A stretch of DNA of 64,000 nucleotides from Bathynomus jamesi (lineage: Eukaryota > Arthropoda > Malacostraca > Isopoda > Cirolanidae): the NCBI GenBank assembly GCA_023014485.1, contig JAJOZX010001864.1, positions 715,566 to 779,565 on the forward strand, written 5' to 3'. Each line of letters begins with the position of its first letter. Within the stretch, counting starts at the first letter, position 1. Below are positions 1 through 10,730 of the stretch, piece after piece. Made by a program: the position numbers and the translations under genes. The notes below the pieces were generated by a model. That model saw nothing but the letters and a program-made list of their open reading frames with translations. It made no database searches and had not been told where the DNA came from.

Positions 1-640
1 TCCACGGCACTTAACACTTGACTAGAATGAACTGCTGATTGAAAAACTGTCTGCCCATCCTTGCCATTCCTGAATACTCCCAGAAATGTTTTGAGTACAA
101 GCCTCGGTAATTGAACTACAGATCTGTTAACCTTAACTTCACAAGCATCATTTGTGAGTGTTGTGTTTCATTATTAGACCTGGTCTCTAACTGTACTGAG
201 CTGCTAAACTCTTTTGCTCGGAGGCCTACGTTAGTCATATCATCAATAATCTCTTCAAAGTAAATTATATTTTCTATTTCATCCTCTTCTATAAGAGCCT
301 CAATTTTAACATTTACCTCACTTAGAGCAACCTTTTTAGTTTCTAATATGGCAAGCTTCGCAGTCACTAAGCGTAAATCCTCTTGCTCTATGGCAGAATC
401 TATAGTGGCAATGACCTTTGTAATTAGACCTTTGTAGGCACTTCTCCTTTTTATAAGTTTGTTCAATTCAGATGCACTCATCTTCAATGTAAACAACCCT
501 TGGGCTCAATACCAAATGAGCTGAATTGGCAGAAATACTTAACCAAACTGATCAAACGCAAATTTTACTTTCAAATAAACTGAATTGCTGAGTGGGGTAC
601 TAACCAAACACCAGTATGGAATACCAAATTTTCCACCCCA
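1..640 (-). mobile_element. BEL/Pao element E, 5' part (leader and gag N-terminus), cut by the window edge
   Basis: The segment matches the gag start of BEL element D (34,070-34,690, minus) at nucleotide level with scattered indels. It reads leftward. The open frame at 116-496 encodes about 126 residues beginning MFTLKMSASELNK, a Lys-rich start followed by an acidic stretch, as in BEL gag N-termini. Bases 1-115 continue the same gag in another frame, so at least one indel breaks it. Gag would be the structural protein of cytoplasmic particles. The rest of the element lies left of the window. Confidence 0.75.
116..496 (-). pseudogene. BEL gag N-terminal fragment (element E)
   Basis: About 126 aa. 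It starts at an ATG preceded by the same untranslated leader as element D. The sequence is helical, charged and coiled-coil-like, with acidic residues around aa 65-85. Compared with the D copy, the frame is lost after about aa 110, where the shared gag text continues in a different frame towards base 1. Capsid-type gag function is inferred only from homology to D and from its position. The ATG is the first in-frame Met after the leader and is shared with D. Confidence 0.6.
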
Positions 641-995
641 GGACCTTAATTCAATAATGACCTAAAATTAACCAAACCAGAAAAAATATAGGCCAAAAAA
701 CGACCGACGACTGGCCAAGTTTCGCAATTGGGCGACCAAACTTTACCCTGGGACCTTAATTCAATAATAACACAAAATTAACCAAACCGGAAAAAAAGTA
801 GGCCAAAAAACGACAGACGACTGGCCAAGTTTCGCAATTGGGCGACCAAACTTTTTACCCTGGGACCTTAACTCAATAATAACCCAAAATTAACCAAACC
901 GGAAAAAAGTAGGCCAAAAAACGACAGACGACTGGCCAAGTTTCGCAATTGGGCGACCAAAACTTTTTACCCTGGGACCTTAACTCAATAATACT
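641..995 (-). repeat. Tandem repeat, about 112-bp unit, in BEL E leader
   Basis: The segment GGACCTTAAYTCAATAAT recurs at 641, 751, 863 and 975, giving periods of 110, 112 and 112 bp and just over three units. Each unit carries TTCGCAATTGGGCGACCAAA. Element D has a single related stretch at 34,740-34,800. On the element's sense (minus) strand each unit ends in a TTTGGTCGCCCAATTGCG block at the place where a primer-binding site would lie, just upstream of gag. The open frame at 949-1140 is a by-product. Confidence 0.8.
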
Positions 996-1097
996 CAACC
1001 CGTCTAGGCCTAACTTGGGATACAATTTGCACAATCAGAACTTTGCCGAAAAATGGTCACTGACTCAGTCTTGGGGTAGAAATCCGGTTCTGAAGGA

Positions 1098-1290
1098 CCA
1101 TGTTATTTTATTTATTTGTCGGGTTCGAAATCCCAGCTGAGCCGTGAACGGCCAAATTCTAAAGGGCAAGTTCTACCTAAAGCCCAAGTTAAGCTAAATT
1201 AAAACTTACGGATTTGAGATCCTATTAGGTCCTACCTCAGGGTAACCTCAGGGTTGCTGACTCGATGCGGGCCTACCTTAGACCTTAAAT
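1098..1290 (+). repeat. Dispersed repeat related to the Gypsy 5' leader at 22.12-22.30 kb
   Basis: Aligns by eye with 22,118-22,290. Shared blocks include ATCCCAGCTGAGCC, CTATTAGGTCCTACCTCAGG and GTTGCTGACTCGATG versus GTTGTTGACTCGATG. The 22-kb copy sits about 180 bp upstream of a Gypsy gag start, so this is probably a solitary leader or LTR fragment of that family. A GGGTTCGAAATCCC segment resembles a tRNA B box, but no A box is convincing upstream. Confidence 0.6.
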
Positions 1291-1708
1291 TACATGAACT
1301 TAAAAGGTAACAAAAGGGTACTATTTGTGGTCTTCTTTCTGAACCTTGCAACAACAACGCAACCTGGACTATTGCACGATGCAACAATCATGTATCTAAA
1401 CAACCAAACTGAATTGCAAGAGAGCTCTCTATCAAACCACACCTTTACGTACGACCTTCCACAAACGAGTAGAAAAGACGCGCAGCGTCTCAAAATGATG
1501 CCAACAGTGTGACCAAACAATGATGCCACAAGAGCTCAAAAATGCTAGCTCTAAATTAATTTAATTTTCACTAACCTTACAATTATGAGATAGATATATA
1601 TACACACCTTAACTTAATATATATACAAGCAATGCTGCATCAATCAGCTTAGTCATCGTATCGCCTTGGGACAACAATGGTTCTTCCTCTTCTAGATTTT
1701 CTAACAGT
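1291..1708. other. Unassigned sequence upstream of BEL copy A
   Basis: No recognisable protein homology on either strand. Short overlapping ORFs at 1290-1529 look incidental. It contains AT-rich runs near 1590-1625. Its right end joins BEL copy A abruptly at about 1709, where similarity to copy B begins. Confidence 0.4.
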
Positions 1709-2663
1709 TACAAAGGCTGTGAATACTTTTAACAATATTACACAACCAGGTAAGGAAAATATAGAGAGTGTAATTCTTAAATTGGAAACTAAAAAGAAGG
1801 AAATAATAGCCATTAATGAGAGTATTTCAGAGTTAGTTGAATCCGAAATGGCTGAAGAACAATTGATAGACCTTTACGCTGATGATGATGATCAGGTAAT
1901 CTCAATTGAACAGCAAATAAGGAGACTACGGTCTCGTTTGACTGACTTAACACCAAAAAAACCTAATTCTGATTTTAATCAAAGTAGGGCTAACCTTCAA
2001 CAAAATTTAAGTGGCATGCTAAATCCTGAGTCACAAGAATTGAGGGCTCAGTTACCCATTTTGCTAGTACCAACATTTGAAGGGGACACGGTACAATTCC
2101 CATCTTTCATTGACAAATTTGAGAATTTAATAGGTAATAAACCTTATATTTCAACTGTTGAAAAGTTTAGTTACTTAACTAGTTCCCTTAAAGGCCCAGC
2201 CTATAACCTGATAGCCTATTTACCAGCCGTAGGGAATTCATATGAAGTAGCTATTGATCTTTTAAAACGTAATTACATTAATAAAGATGAGATTGTATAT
2301 GAATTATCTCAACAAATTTTTGAATTTGCACCCATAAAAGATAACCATAGTGATATGGAAATTTTTTATACAAAATTAGAAGCTATTATAGGACAACTGG
2401 TTAGCAATGAGATAGATATTAAAGCTTCATCTTGGATTATACAAGGCATAGTACTTAGGTGCCTTCCTTCGAGGGTTAAAGATATTTTAATTCTAAAGAC
2501 GGGAGAAAATTATCCTAATCTGGAACAAATAAGAAAACACTTCCCCAATATCCTAACTAATTACAAATTGAGAGATTTTCCAACACATAAGACCCAGACT
2601 ATGGATAAACCAAAGACTGTTCCCAGAGACCAACTAGCTACAGCCAAAACAGACAAAACTTGA
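1677..2663 (+). CDS. BEL gag polyprotein, copy A, with atypical N-terminus
   Basis: The 328-aa uninterrupted frame is a DUF1759-type BEL gag. A charged N-terminal third is followed by the conserved core around aa 125-290 (LPTFEGD-like block, FIDKFENLI, KFSYLTSSLKGPA, WIIQGIVLRCLP). Gag assembles the particle that packages element RNA in the cytoplasm. The first 11 residues come from non-BEL sequence fused in frame at the truncation point; copy B instead begins MDSAELKK at 9740. The frame ends because one extra A in an A-run at about 2645 shifts it relative to copy B, which reads on into the zinc knuckles. Confidence 0.8.
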   Translation: MVLPLLDFLTVTKAVNTFNNITQPGKENIESVILKLETKKKEIIAINESISELVESEMAEEQLIDLYADDDDQVISIEQQIRRLRSRLTDLTPKKPNSDFNQSRANLQQNLSGMLNPESQELRAQLPILLVPTFEGDTVQFPSFIDKFENLIGNKPYISTVEKFSYLTSSLKGPAYNLIAYLPAVGNSYEVAIDLLKRNYINKDEIVYELSQQIFEFAPIKDNHSDMEIFYTKLEAIIGQLVSNEIDIKASSWIIQGIVLRCLPSRVKDILILKTGENYPNLEQIRKHFPNILTNYKLRDFPTHKTQTMDKPKTVPRDQLATAKTDKT

Positions 2664-3850
2664 TACTGTAGAATCAACTGTGACCAACTATAATACACGA
2701 ACACCTACATTACAGAACTTTAATGTAACTGCTGCCTCAACTTACACACCACATTGCAAATTTTGTGCAAGTAATGAACACAGTAGTACTGGGTGTGACA
2801 AATATTCAGACTTTAACCAAAGGGCTAAAAGATGTGAACAGTTGAACCTGTGTAAAAAGTGTACTGGCCAGGGACATTATAAGAAAGACTGTAAATCTAG
2901 GTTAAGATTCAAGTGTAAGTTTTGTAAAAGTTTACGACATGTCTCATCAATGTGTGATTCACCAAAGTGTCCAAACAATAGTACTCAAACTCAAAAGATA
3001 CCTCCCCCAAACAAAGGTAACAAAGAAAATGCCACTTTCATGGACATTCTGCTTGTTCAAAACAATGTAACAAGAAACACTGAGATTCTTTTACCAACTA
3101 TTACTTTGGACTTAGTGAATAGTGAGGGTAGTACCACTCCAGTGAGATGTCTTATAGACTGTTGTTCTCAACAAACATTTGTTTCAAAAAATGTAGTTAA
3201 TAAATTGGGTTTGACACCAAACCCGAATGAACAAAACCTCAATATTGCATCCTTTGTTAAGGATAACTCGGACAAAATAGCTATAAGACGATTGACCTGG
3301 AACTACATTTAGAAAGTAAATTCAAGAAAATTGAAGCAGTTATTATTTCTAAAGTAGGACAAAACAAACTGGTTATACCCAAACTAGAACAAAACCATAA
3401 ATCATTTGGGAAAACACTACAAAATAGCTGATAGACATATCACTAACAACACAGTAGCTAACATTGAAATGCTAATAGGGGCAGATTATATTAATCTTAT
3501 TCATAAGGGCATAGTAGAGATAGGTAATGGTAGCTATTCAGACTCCATCAGGATAGCCCCTTTGGGTGACCTATCAGAATACAACCTAGACCTAAACCAA
3601 AACAGTTCATGACCAACAAATACTATGTGCCTCAACTCAGTCCTACATAACACCTGTAAGAATAGCAACACTTTGAATAATATTATCTCAACTGAGAACA
3701 TTAATTCATCATTATCAAATGAAACTTTGGATGAGGCAATTCAAACTTTATGGTTGCTAGAATCTGTGGGTATACATGACACAAATCAAACTCAGAAGAT
3801 CAGTTAATGGTAGAAAGATTTGAAGACACCATCAGTGCAAAGACAATAGT
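2664..3850 (+). pseudogene. BEL copy A nucleocapsid knuckles and aspartic protease region
   Basis: 2680-3312 encodes two Cys/His zinc-knuckle blocks (CKFCASNEHSSTGC; CKKCTGQGHYKKDC) and then CKFCKSLRHVSSMC, typical of BEL nucleocapsid. A DUF1758-type retropepsin follows. Its catalytic position reads LIDCCSQQTF, where Asp-Thr/Ser-Gly is usual. Frames then split at about 3290 and 3610. The 3406-3612 frame holds the conserved IEMLIGADYINLI block of the protease C-terminal half. Protease would mature gag-pol. It is broken by several 1-base indels relative to copy B, so function in this copy is unlikely unless the indels are artefacts. Confidence 0.8.
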
Positions 3851-5690
3851 TATTTTATTGAGTTACCTTGGAAATAAATTGTCCAACTTTAAGAGACAAT
3901 CTCAAAGTAGCTAAAGGACATTTATATAAAGTAATGAAAAACTCCAACAAGATAATAATGTAAAAATATATAATGATGTCTTCAAAGAACAGCTACAGAA
4001 AGGCTTCATTGAAGAAGTAACAAATAACCCTTTTAAAAAAGATGGTTGTCATTATTTAACCCACAGGGGGGTTTATCGACAAGATGCCCCAACAACAAAA
4101 CTCAGAGTAGTATATAACTGTAGCCTCAAAGACAGTGATAAACACAGTTTGAATGATTGCTTGATTGAGGGTCCTAATCTCATTTCTGACCTTGTGAAGA
4201 TCTTACTGAGGTTCAGGTTAGACAAATATGCCGTACAAAGTGACATTTCAAAGGCATTTTTGAGAATAAATCTTAAAAATGAATATGATAAGAACCAACT
4301 TAGGTTCTTATGGTTCAAGGATCCATTTGATTTGAATAAGGGTTCATAACCTATAGATTTAATGTTGTGTTGTTTGGAGCCAATTGCTCACCTAGCCTAT
4401 TAGCATTGACAATTGGACATCATTTGAACCAGTTTAATAACTCTTTAACATTGAACTTCCTTAAGGAACATTTTTACGTAGACAATCTAATAGGCTCAAC
4501 AGCAACAAAATCTGAATTATCTGAAGTCTATGAACACTCTCAAACATTATGCAACAAGGTAACTTTGAACTTAGAGAGTGGATTTCAAATGATGAGGATT
4601 TAAACAAAAAGATTTTAAAGGATAATAATGGTCTTACTGAGCCATCAGACAGAGTTAAAACTTTAGGTATGAACTGGTATTTGGATGCAACTTCTAACAG
4701 TCATGATTCAATCTGTACTAAAGGTTTTAAACTTGATGAGGAAGCAAATACTAAAAGACAAATATTATCAGAGGCTTCCAAAATTTTTGATCCTATGGGT
4801 CTATTCCTGCCTTCAACAATAAAATCAAAGATTCTCCTCCAAGAAATTTGGAGGACAAATGTTGGGTGGGATGATCCAATAACAAATGAAAATCAAAATC
4901 TTGGAAGAAGTTAGCTACTGATTTAACAAAAGTGCAGAACATTAAAATTCAAAGGTGCTGTGGGTTTAGGGATAAGCCCCAGAGACTTCATGTGTTTGCT
5001 GATGCAAGCACACAAGCTTATGGGTGCTGTGCGTATCTTGTAAGCCCTACAGAAAGTCATCTAATTTATGCAAAAGGGAAAGTTGCACCTCTAAACCTAC
5101 CCGAACCATACCTCAATTGGAACTATTGGCTGCTACATTAGCCATTAAAACCATTTCATTGCTTAAGGATGCTTACCATGATGTGTACTTAACTCATATC
5201 CACATCTGGCTTGACAGTCAGATTTGTCTTGCCGATACGGAATGATAGCATTAATAGTAAGAATATCTTTGTAAGAAATAGGCTAAAAGAAATAGCTGAC
5301 GCTAATAAAAGCCTACAAGTAAACTTTCACTATGTTCCAACTAAACAAAATCCAGCAGACTTTCTGACCAGAGGTTTATCCTACAAGTTGTTGAAGTCAA
5401 ACAAAACTTGGTTTATGGGACCTAAGTGGCTCTGTAATACAGACCAATGGCCTGTGGAACAAGTTAACTTGACATTAAATTTAATCTTTTCAAATGAAAA
5501 GGTTGAACCAATCACTAATTATGAACAGTATTCTGATTTCAACAAACTTGTCAGGGTTACAGCCTACTGTTTGAGGTTTGCTCACAACTGTTTACTACAA
5601 TTAACAAACAGCTAAATAAAAATAATCATAATTATACAGAAGTTGCAACCAAATACTGGATAGGCCAAGCAAACAAAAAGAGTACAATAA
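3851..5690 (+). pseudogene. BEL copy A reverse transcriptase and RNase H
   Basis: Frames at 4149-4349, 4367-4603, 4549-4914, 4932-5245 and 5211-5615 together cover the RT palm (KLRVVYNCS, SDISKAFLRI, FYVDNLIGS) and RNase H (HVFADASTQAYGCCAY, IPQLELLAA, WLDSQICLA, PADFLTRGL). The RT metal-binding box reads YVDN in both A and B. A 2-base loss at about 5230 after LDSQICLA and indels at 4346, 4905 and 5090 break the frame. The same region of copy B is much better preserved (12,856-13,764). Role: copying element RNA into DNA within particles. Confidence 0.85.
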
Positions 5691-7185
5691 AGAGTTAGAA
5701 TTCTTAACTAATGGGAAACAACAAAAGAACCTGTACCATCAGTAGTTGTGGATCTAAACTGTTCAGAGATGAGGAAGGCCTTCTAAGGCGTAAAGGGAGA
5801 TTAGACAAATCAAAACTGTCATACAAAAGCAAACATCCAATCCTTTTACCTAGATTTAGCTTTGACAACATTAACATCAGAAAAACACACAATGATATAT
5901 ATCATATGGGGGTACCACAGACACTAACTACATTAAGAAAAACTTATTGGATACCCAAGGGAAGGATCACTGTTAAAACAGTCCTGAGTGAGTGTGTCAC
6001 ATGTAGGCGTATTCACGCTAGGCCCTATAGGAAACCAAATCCTCCTGCTTTGCCAGAGGAGAGAGTTACTCTCAACAGACCCTTTGAGACTGTAGGCATT
6101 GACTATACAGGAGCATTGACTGTAGGGGTGGGTGACACTGAACAAAAAATGTACATTGTACTGTTTACATGTGCTGCCTCACGAGCTGTTTATCTGGATG
6201 TTGTGGAGGACCTTACAGCAGAATCTTTAGTTGCTGTCTTTAAGAGATTCTGTGCACGACTTCAGTACCCAAGACAGTTTGGACTGACAATGCTACATAT
6301 TTCAAGGCTGGTGAACAAGTCATCCACGACTTGTTAAGCAATGAAATCACACAATTATATATACAAAATTCAAACATAAAGTGGAAGTATATTCCGGTTG
6401 CCTCTCCTTGGTATGGTTCTATCTGGGAGAGGAATATACAAACAGTAAAGAATTGCTTGAAGAAAGCAATTGGCAAAAAACAGATACACTTATTTGGGTT
6501 ACTCACTCTCCTGGCTGAGATTGAGAACATCATAAACAATAGACCACTCACTTATGTGAGTGACAACATTAATGACCCGGAACCATTAACTCCAAATCAT
6601 TTGATTCGGGGAGAACAAGTTAGTCTCCTGCCGGACTACAATATAGACTCTTCAGAAGACCCAAACTGGACTCAACGACATAATGAACTCCAGACTAAGT
6701 TACAACATTTAACTAGAGTTAAAGCTCATTTCATTAAACAGTGGAAAACTGAGTACTGATGGGTCTAAGAGAGAGACATAAACAAATGACTAAGAAGGAT
6801 TGGTCTGACACAATTAAGGTAGGGGACCTTGTCTCATACATGACAGTACTCCAAGACAATACTGGCCTCTGGCTAGAGTTTCAGAACTCAGACCAGGGGC
6901 AGACGGGGTAAAAGAGTGGTCAAATTAAGGACTTCAACGGGTGACACAACAAGAGACATTTCTCTTTTGTACCCTTTAGAGTCTGGACCCAAAACAATGG
7001 ACTTTGGAGAACCTTCTCCACTGACAGTAACAACTGGAGACACTGAACTTCCAGTAACTATTCCTTTGACAGTAGGAGTGGTAACGCATCCTACTACAAC
7101 ATTGACAGACACAAGACCTCAGCGACAAACAGCATTAAAAGCGCGACTATTTTTACAACAAAAAATAGATGCTGGGGAATTGTAA
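5691..7185 (+). pseudogene. BEL copy A integrase and DUF5641-like C-terminal domain
   Basis: 5711-6337 has the HHCC zinc domain (HNDIYHMG ... CVTCRR) and the first catalytic Asp in GIDYTGAL. A one-base shift just before the second Asp block, at about 6283, is shared with copy B. 6331-6759 carries the Glu region (WERNIQTVKNCLKKA). 6760-7185 holds the VGDLVLIHDSTP-type domain (DUF5641) and ends KIDAGEL at the TAA of 7183-7185. Integrase would insert the cDNA into host chromatin. Confidence 0.85.
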
Positions 7186-7419
7186 TTTATTTCTAACTTT
7201 CATTTTTTCTTTTCTTATGGTAAAGACCATAGACAGTTTCATCCTATGGATGTATATTTTCTCTTCTAATTAAATGCTACACCTTCTCCATGAGAAGGTG
7301 AGGATAGGCACTGTTAATCAGATTAACAGGCATTTACAGTCAAATAGTTAGCTAGTCTACACTCAGACAAAAATTGGTGACAATGACACCAAAATTTTTA
7401 TCTCCCGGGGCCCCCAGTA
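7186..7419 (+). promoter_or_regulatory. BEL copy A 3' UTR with three hairpins and polypurine-like tract
   Basis: Three inverted repeats in series: 7280-7300 (CACCTTCTC/GAGAAGGTG), 7311-7329 (CTGTTAATC/GATTAACAG) and 7370-7400 (AAATTGGTG/CACCAAAATTT). A G/C-rich CCCGGGGCCCCC stretch precedes the LTR. The arrangement recurs in copy B and copy C, so it is a family feature and not chance. Confidence 0.7.
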
Positions 7420-8098
7420 TATGGAAAACTGATGAGTGGGTAGTTGGGAGGTAACGAAAATGGTTCACTGAGTAGGTAGGTAGTTAATCTAACAATTATT
7501 AAATTCCTTTTATGTCAATAACTGGGTGGATGAAACCAATTGGTTGCTCACCAGAGTTATTCTCCACACTAGTATTTATATACTGTGTGGGAGGAGCGTG
7601 CTCGGTAATAGATACATTACCGCTCAACCAACCCGAGGAAAAAACCAAGACAACGCTGGTGAAAAAAGCCCCGCGAAGAGGAGAACAAAGGAGAGAACGA
7701 AAACGAGGAACGGGGCGAGAGGACGTACCAGCAAGTGCGCTCTCGACAATTACACAACCGGAGAAGGGAGACACTCCAATAACAAACAGTAAGTGACTAA
7801 TTGAGTTTTTACCCCAGTAAGTTAATCACATTAAATTAAGCTGGGTCAGACAGTTAGGCCTACATTGTGGCCTAAGACCCAGCATCAACTCATAGCTTAA
7901 CAAAGGTGAAGGTAGATTGCCCTAACCTAATCTTGGTGAGGAATCCTACTGTGGACCTCAATTTATCTGCCCGCTCTGGACCATTTCCGGAATCTCTAGG
8001 CTGACCCCTCTAGGCTAGACTTGATCTACTCTATAGTTAAACTGGAGAAATAAGGGGTGGGTTAATTGTGGACCAATTCATACAGAGCATTTTTCGCA
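7420..8098 (+). repeat. 3' LTR of BEL copy A
   Basis: Begins TATGGAAAACTGATGAG and ends GCATTTTTCGCA, matching both LTRs of copy B. It is about 679 bp against 714-718 bp in B, because a block of about 45 bp between CGAGAGGACG and CACCAGCAAG is absent. The small ORFs inside (7499-7796) are LTR by-products. Confidence 0.85.
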
Positions 8099-8498
8099 CT
8101 ACTATAATGAGTGAGAAAACTACTACTAGGTAATAAAGTACGATATTGGATTCCAGTAGTAAGTAAAATATATGAAGGAACGAAATAACAAGGTGATACG
8201 AAAATACGGTATTGGTGCAATAATTGAATAGACCTACCGGTCGTAACGGGAGAGTTAATTTGAACGGTACTGAAGACACTTTGAAGGGCCTACCCTATTA
8301 GGCAGAGTTTGTAGACATTTTAGCGTTGAATACGAGTAGTCTATCACGACGTAACAAAACGTCCTAAGAGAAGTTTACAGACCTGCGACGTAGTCCAGAT
8401 TAGAGGAAGAAGCAACGGGTGAAAGAAAGAGCGATTCAGGGTTGCGCTGTCCTCCAACCCAAAGTATCGTACGGGGCATGCCAAAATTATCGTATTTT
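8099..8498. other. Spacer between BEL A and the inverted-repeat element
   Basis: No coding similarity is seen on either strand. There is some AT-rich sequence with TATCG-type words near the right end (8466-8494), loosely repeated at 17,785-17,840. Nothing else is supportable. Confidence 0.4.
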
Positions 8499-8710
8499 AC
8501 TTGTCATAAATTCAAAAAACTTCACTTTTCTACGTGAAGGTCAAAATATGATAATAAAAACCCACTCTAATAGAGTGAGTTTATTTCCACAACAGTTTCG
8601 ATGCCCACTGGCATCCTCTTCGGATGGAGACAGAAAAATGAATGAATCAAAAACAAGAAGGAAAACAGTCCAGAGACCATTAAGAAATTCGCACCTAGGT
8701 TAGATCCCGT

Positions 8711-9424
8711 TATGGAAAACTGATGAGTGGGTAGTTGGGAGGTAACGAAAATGGTTCACTGAGTATGTAGGTAGTTAATCTAACAATTATTAAATTCCTT
8801 TTATGTCAATAACTGGGTGGATGAAACCAATTGGTTGCTCACCAGAGTTATTCTCCACACTAGTATATTTATACTGTGTGACAAGAGCGTGCTCGGTAAT
8901 AGATATACATTACCGATCAACCAACCGAAAAAGAACCAAGACGACGCTGGTGGAAAAAGCCCCGCTAAAAGGAGAACAAAGGAGAACGAAAACGAGGAAC
9001 GGGGCGAGAGGACGCAACTGAAGAAGGGACGAGAACAGACACCGAAGAAAGATCCCCACCAGCAAGTACGCTCTCGACAATTATACTTGAAAGAGAAAAG
9101 AGACTCTCTAATAACTAGCAGTAAGTGACTAATTGTGTTTTTAACCCAGCAAGTTAAACTCATTAAATTAAGCTGGGTCAGACAACTTAGGCCTACATTG
9201 GCCTAAGACCAGCATCAACTCATAGCTTAACAAAGGTAAAGGTAGATTGCCCTAACCTAGTTTGGTGAGGAATCCTACTGTGGACCTCAATTTATCTGCC
9301 CGCTCTGGACCATTTCCGGAATCTCTAGGCTGACCCCTCTAGGCTAGACTTGATACTTCTATAGTTAGACTGGAAATAAGGGGTGGGTTAATTGTGGACC
9401 AATTCATACAGAGCATTTTTCACA
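8711..9424 (+). repeat. 5' LTR of BEL copy B
   Basis: About 714 bp from TATGGAAAAC to TTTTTCACA. It is nearly identical to the 3' LTR. The promoter is expected here, but I cannot place an initiator with confidence. Confidence 0.9.
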
Positions 9425-9739
9425 TTGGTGGTCCGTGTGTGGGGAATTTACAAACCTTAACCTTACTTAACCAAAAAAATTGCAGAATTAGGCTAAATAG
9501 TCTAGCCTAAGCCTAACCTAATCAAGCCTAATTAGGTCTACAACCTAGGGCCTAACTAGGAACATTTACATTTAAGGAGTCTCATTCTCTTATAAGCTTA
9601 GACCTGAGTGACACTAAGTAACTTGGGGGGGATTAAACCAAATTTAAACTTGACTGTTTTGTCTGTGCTCTCTCTTCTCTGGTAATTTCTTCTTGTCCTC
9701 TATTCATTACGATCCCCAGTTAAACAATTTTGACTTAGA
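9425..9739 (+). promoter_or_regulatory. BEL copy B leader with primer-binding-site-like start
   Basis: The sequence immediately after the LTR is TTGGTGGTCCGTGTG, beginning with TGG at the place where a tRNA primer-binding site is expected. The tRNA species is not assigned. The leader is rich in CCTAACCTAA and AGGCCTA words and runs to the gag ATG at 9740. Confidence 0.6.
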
Positions 9740-10730
9740 CATGGACAGTGCGGAATTGAAAAAGTTAAAAAAGAAAAGGGGGGCAAAGTTGGGAGCTGTT
9801 ACAAAGGCTGTGACACTTTTAACAATATTACACAACCAGGTAAGGAAGATTTAGAGTGTGTAATTCTTAAATTGGAAACTAAAAAGAAGGAAATATAGCC
9901 ATTGATGAGAGTATTTCAGAGTTAGTTGAATCCGAAATGGCTGAAGAACAATTGATAGACCTTTACGCTGATAATGATGATCAGATAATCTCAATTGAAC
10001 AGCAAATAAGAGACTACGGTTTCGTTTGACTGACTTAACACCAAATAAACCTAATTCTGTTTTAATCAAAGTAGAGCTAACCTTCAACAAAATTTAAGTG
10101 GCATGCTAAATCCTGAGTCACAAGAATTGAGGGCTCAGTTACACATTTTGTTAGTACCAACATTTGAAGGGGACACGGTACAATTCCCATCTTTCATGAC
10201 AAATTTGAGAGTTTAATAGGTAATAAACCTTATATTTCAACTGTTGAAAAGTTTAGCTACTTAACTAGTTTCCTTAAAGGCCCAGCCTATAACCTGATAG
10301 CCTATTTTACCAGCCGTAGGGAATTCATATGAAGTAGCTATTGATCTTTAAAACGTAATTACATTAATAAAGATGAGATTGTATATGAATTATCTCCACA
10401 AATTTTGATTTTGCACCATAAAAGATAACCATAGTGATATGGAAAATTTTTATACAAAATTAGAAGCTATTATAGGACAACTGGTTAGCAATGAGATAGA
10501 TATTAAAGCTTCATCTTGGATTATACAAGGCATAGTTCTTAGGTGCCTTCCTTTGAGGGTTAAAGATATTTTAATTCTAAAGACGGGAGAAATTATCCTA
10601 ATCTTGAAAGTATCAGAAAACACTCCCAATATCCTAACTAATTACAAATTGAGAGATTTCCAACACAAAATAAGACCCAGACTATGGATAAACCAAAGAC
10701 TGTTCCCAGAGACCAACTAGCTACAGCCAA
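9740..10730 (+). pseudogene. BEL copy B gag (frameshifted)
   Basis: The start is ATG at 9740, giving MDSAELKKLKKKRGAK, a basic N-terminus that resembles the MSASELNK-type start of elements D and E. From 9790 it aligns with copy A gag but has repeated single-base losses, for example in the AAGGAAATA run near 9893, at 10,006, 10,195, 10,350 and 10,400. The longest clean stretch is 10,439-10,720. This is gag of the DUF1759 type. The copy is non-coding as written. Confidence 0.8.

Larger units (their letters stand above)
1709..8098 (+). mobile_element. BEL/Pao LTR retrotransposon copy A, 5'-truncated
   Basis: Collinear with complete copy B (8,711-16,210) from within gag to the end of the 3' LTR. 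Domain order is gag, CCHC knuckles, aspartic protease, RT, RNase H, integrase, DUF5641-like C-terminus, 3' UTR and LTR. The 5' LTR, leader and first gag codons of B have no counterpart: similarity starts at GTTACAAAGGCTG (about 1709). Many single-base indels split the pol frame. The 3' LTR lacks about 45 bp present in both LTRs of B, so A is not the direct parent of B. Confidence 0.9.

Noticed and set aside
641..995. CRISPR-like direct repeats
   Set aside because: Units are contiguous at 110-112 bp without spacers, and the context is a eukaryotic retrotransposon.
1105..1135. tRNA-like B box GGGTTCGAAATCCC, possible SINE or tRNA
   Set aside because: No A box or cloverleaf upstream; the homologous sequence at 22.14 kb does not keep the box.
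949..1140. 63-aa ORF
   Set aside because: Spans the end of the leader tandem repeat and a Gypsy-leader-like repeat; no family resemblance.
1290..1529. Overlapping plus and minus ORFs of 72-79 aa
   Set aside because: Mutually antisense, no recognised motif, no promoter or splice evidence.
7499..7796. Three overlapping ORFs in an LTR, repeated at 8,801-9,163 and 15,572-15,943
   Set aside because: They exist because the LTR is repeated; frames differ between copies through indels and there is no conserved protein.
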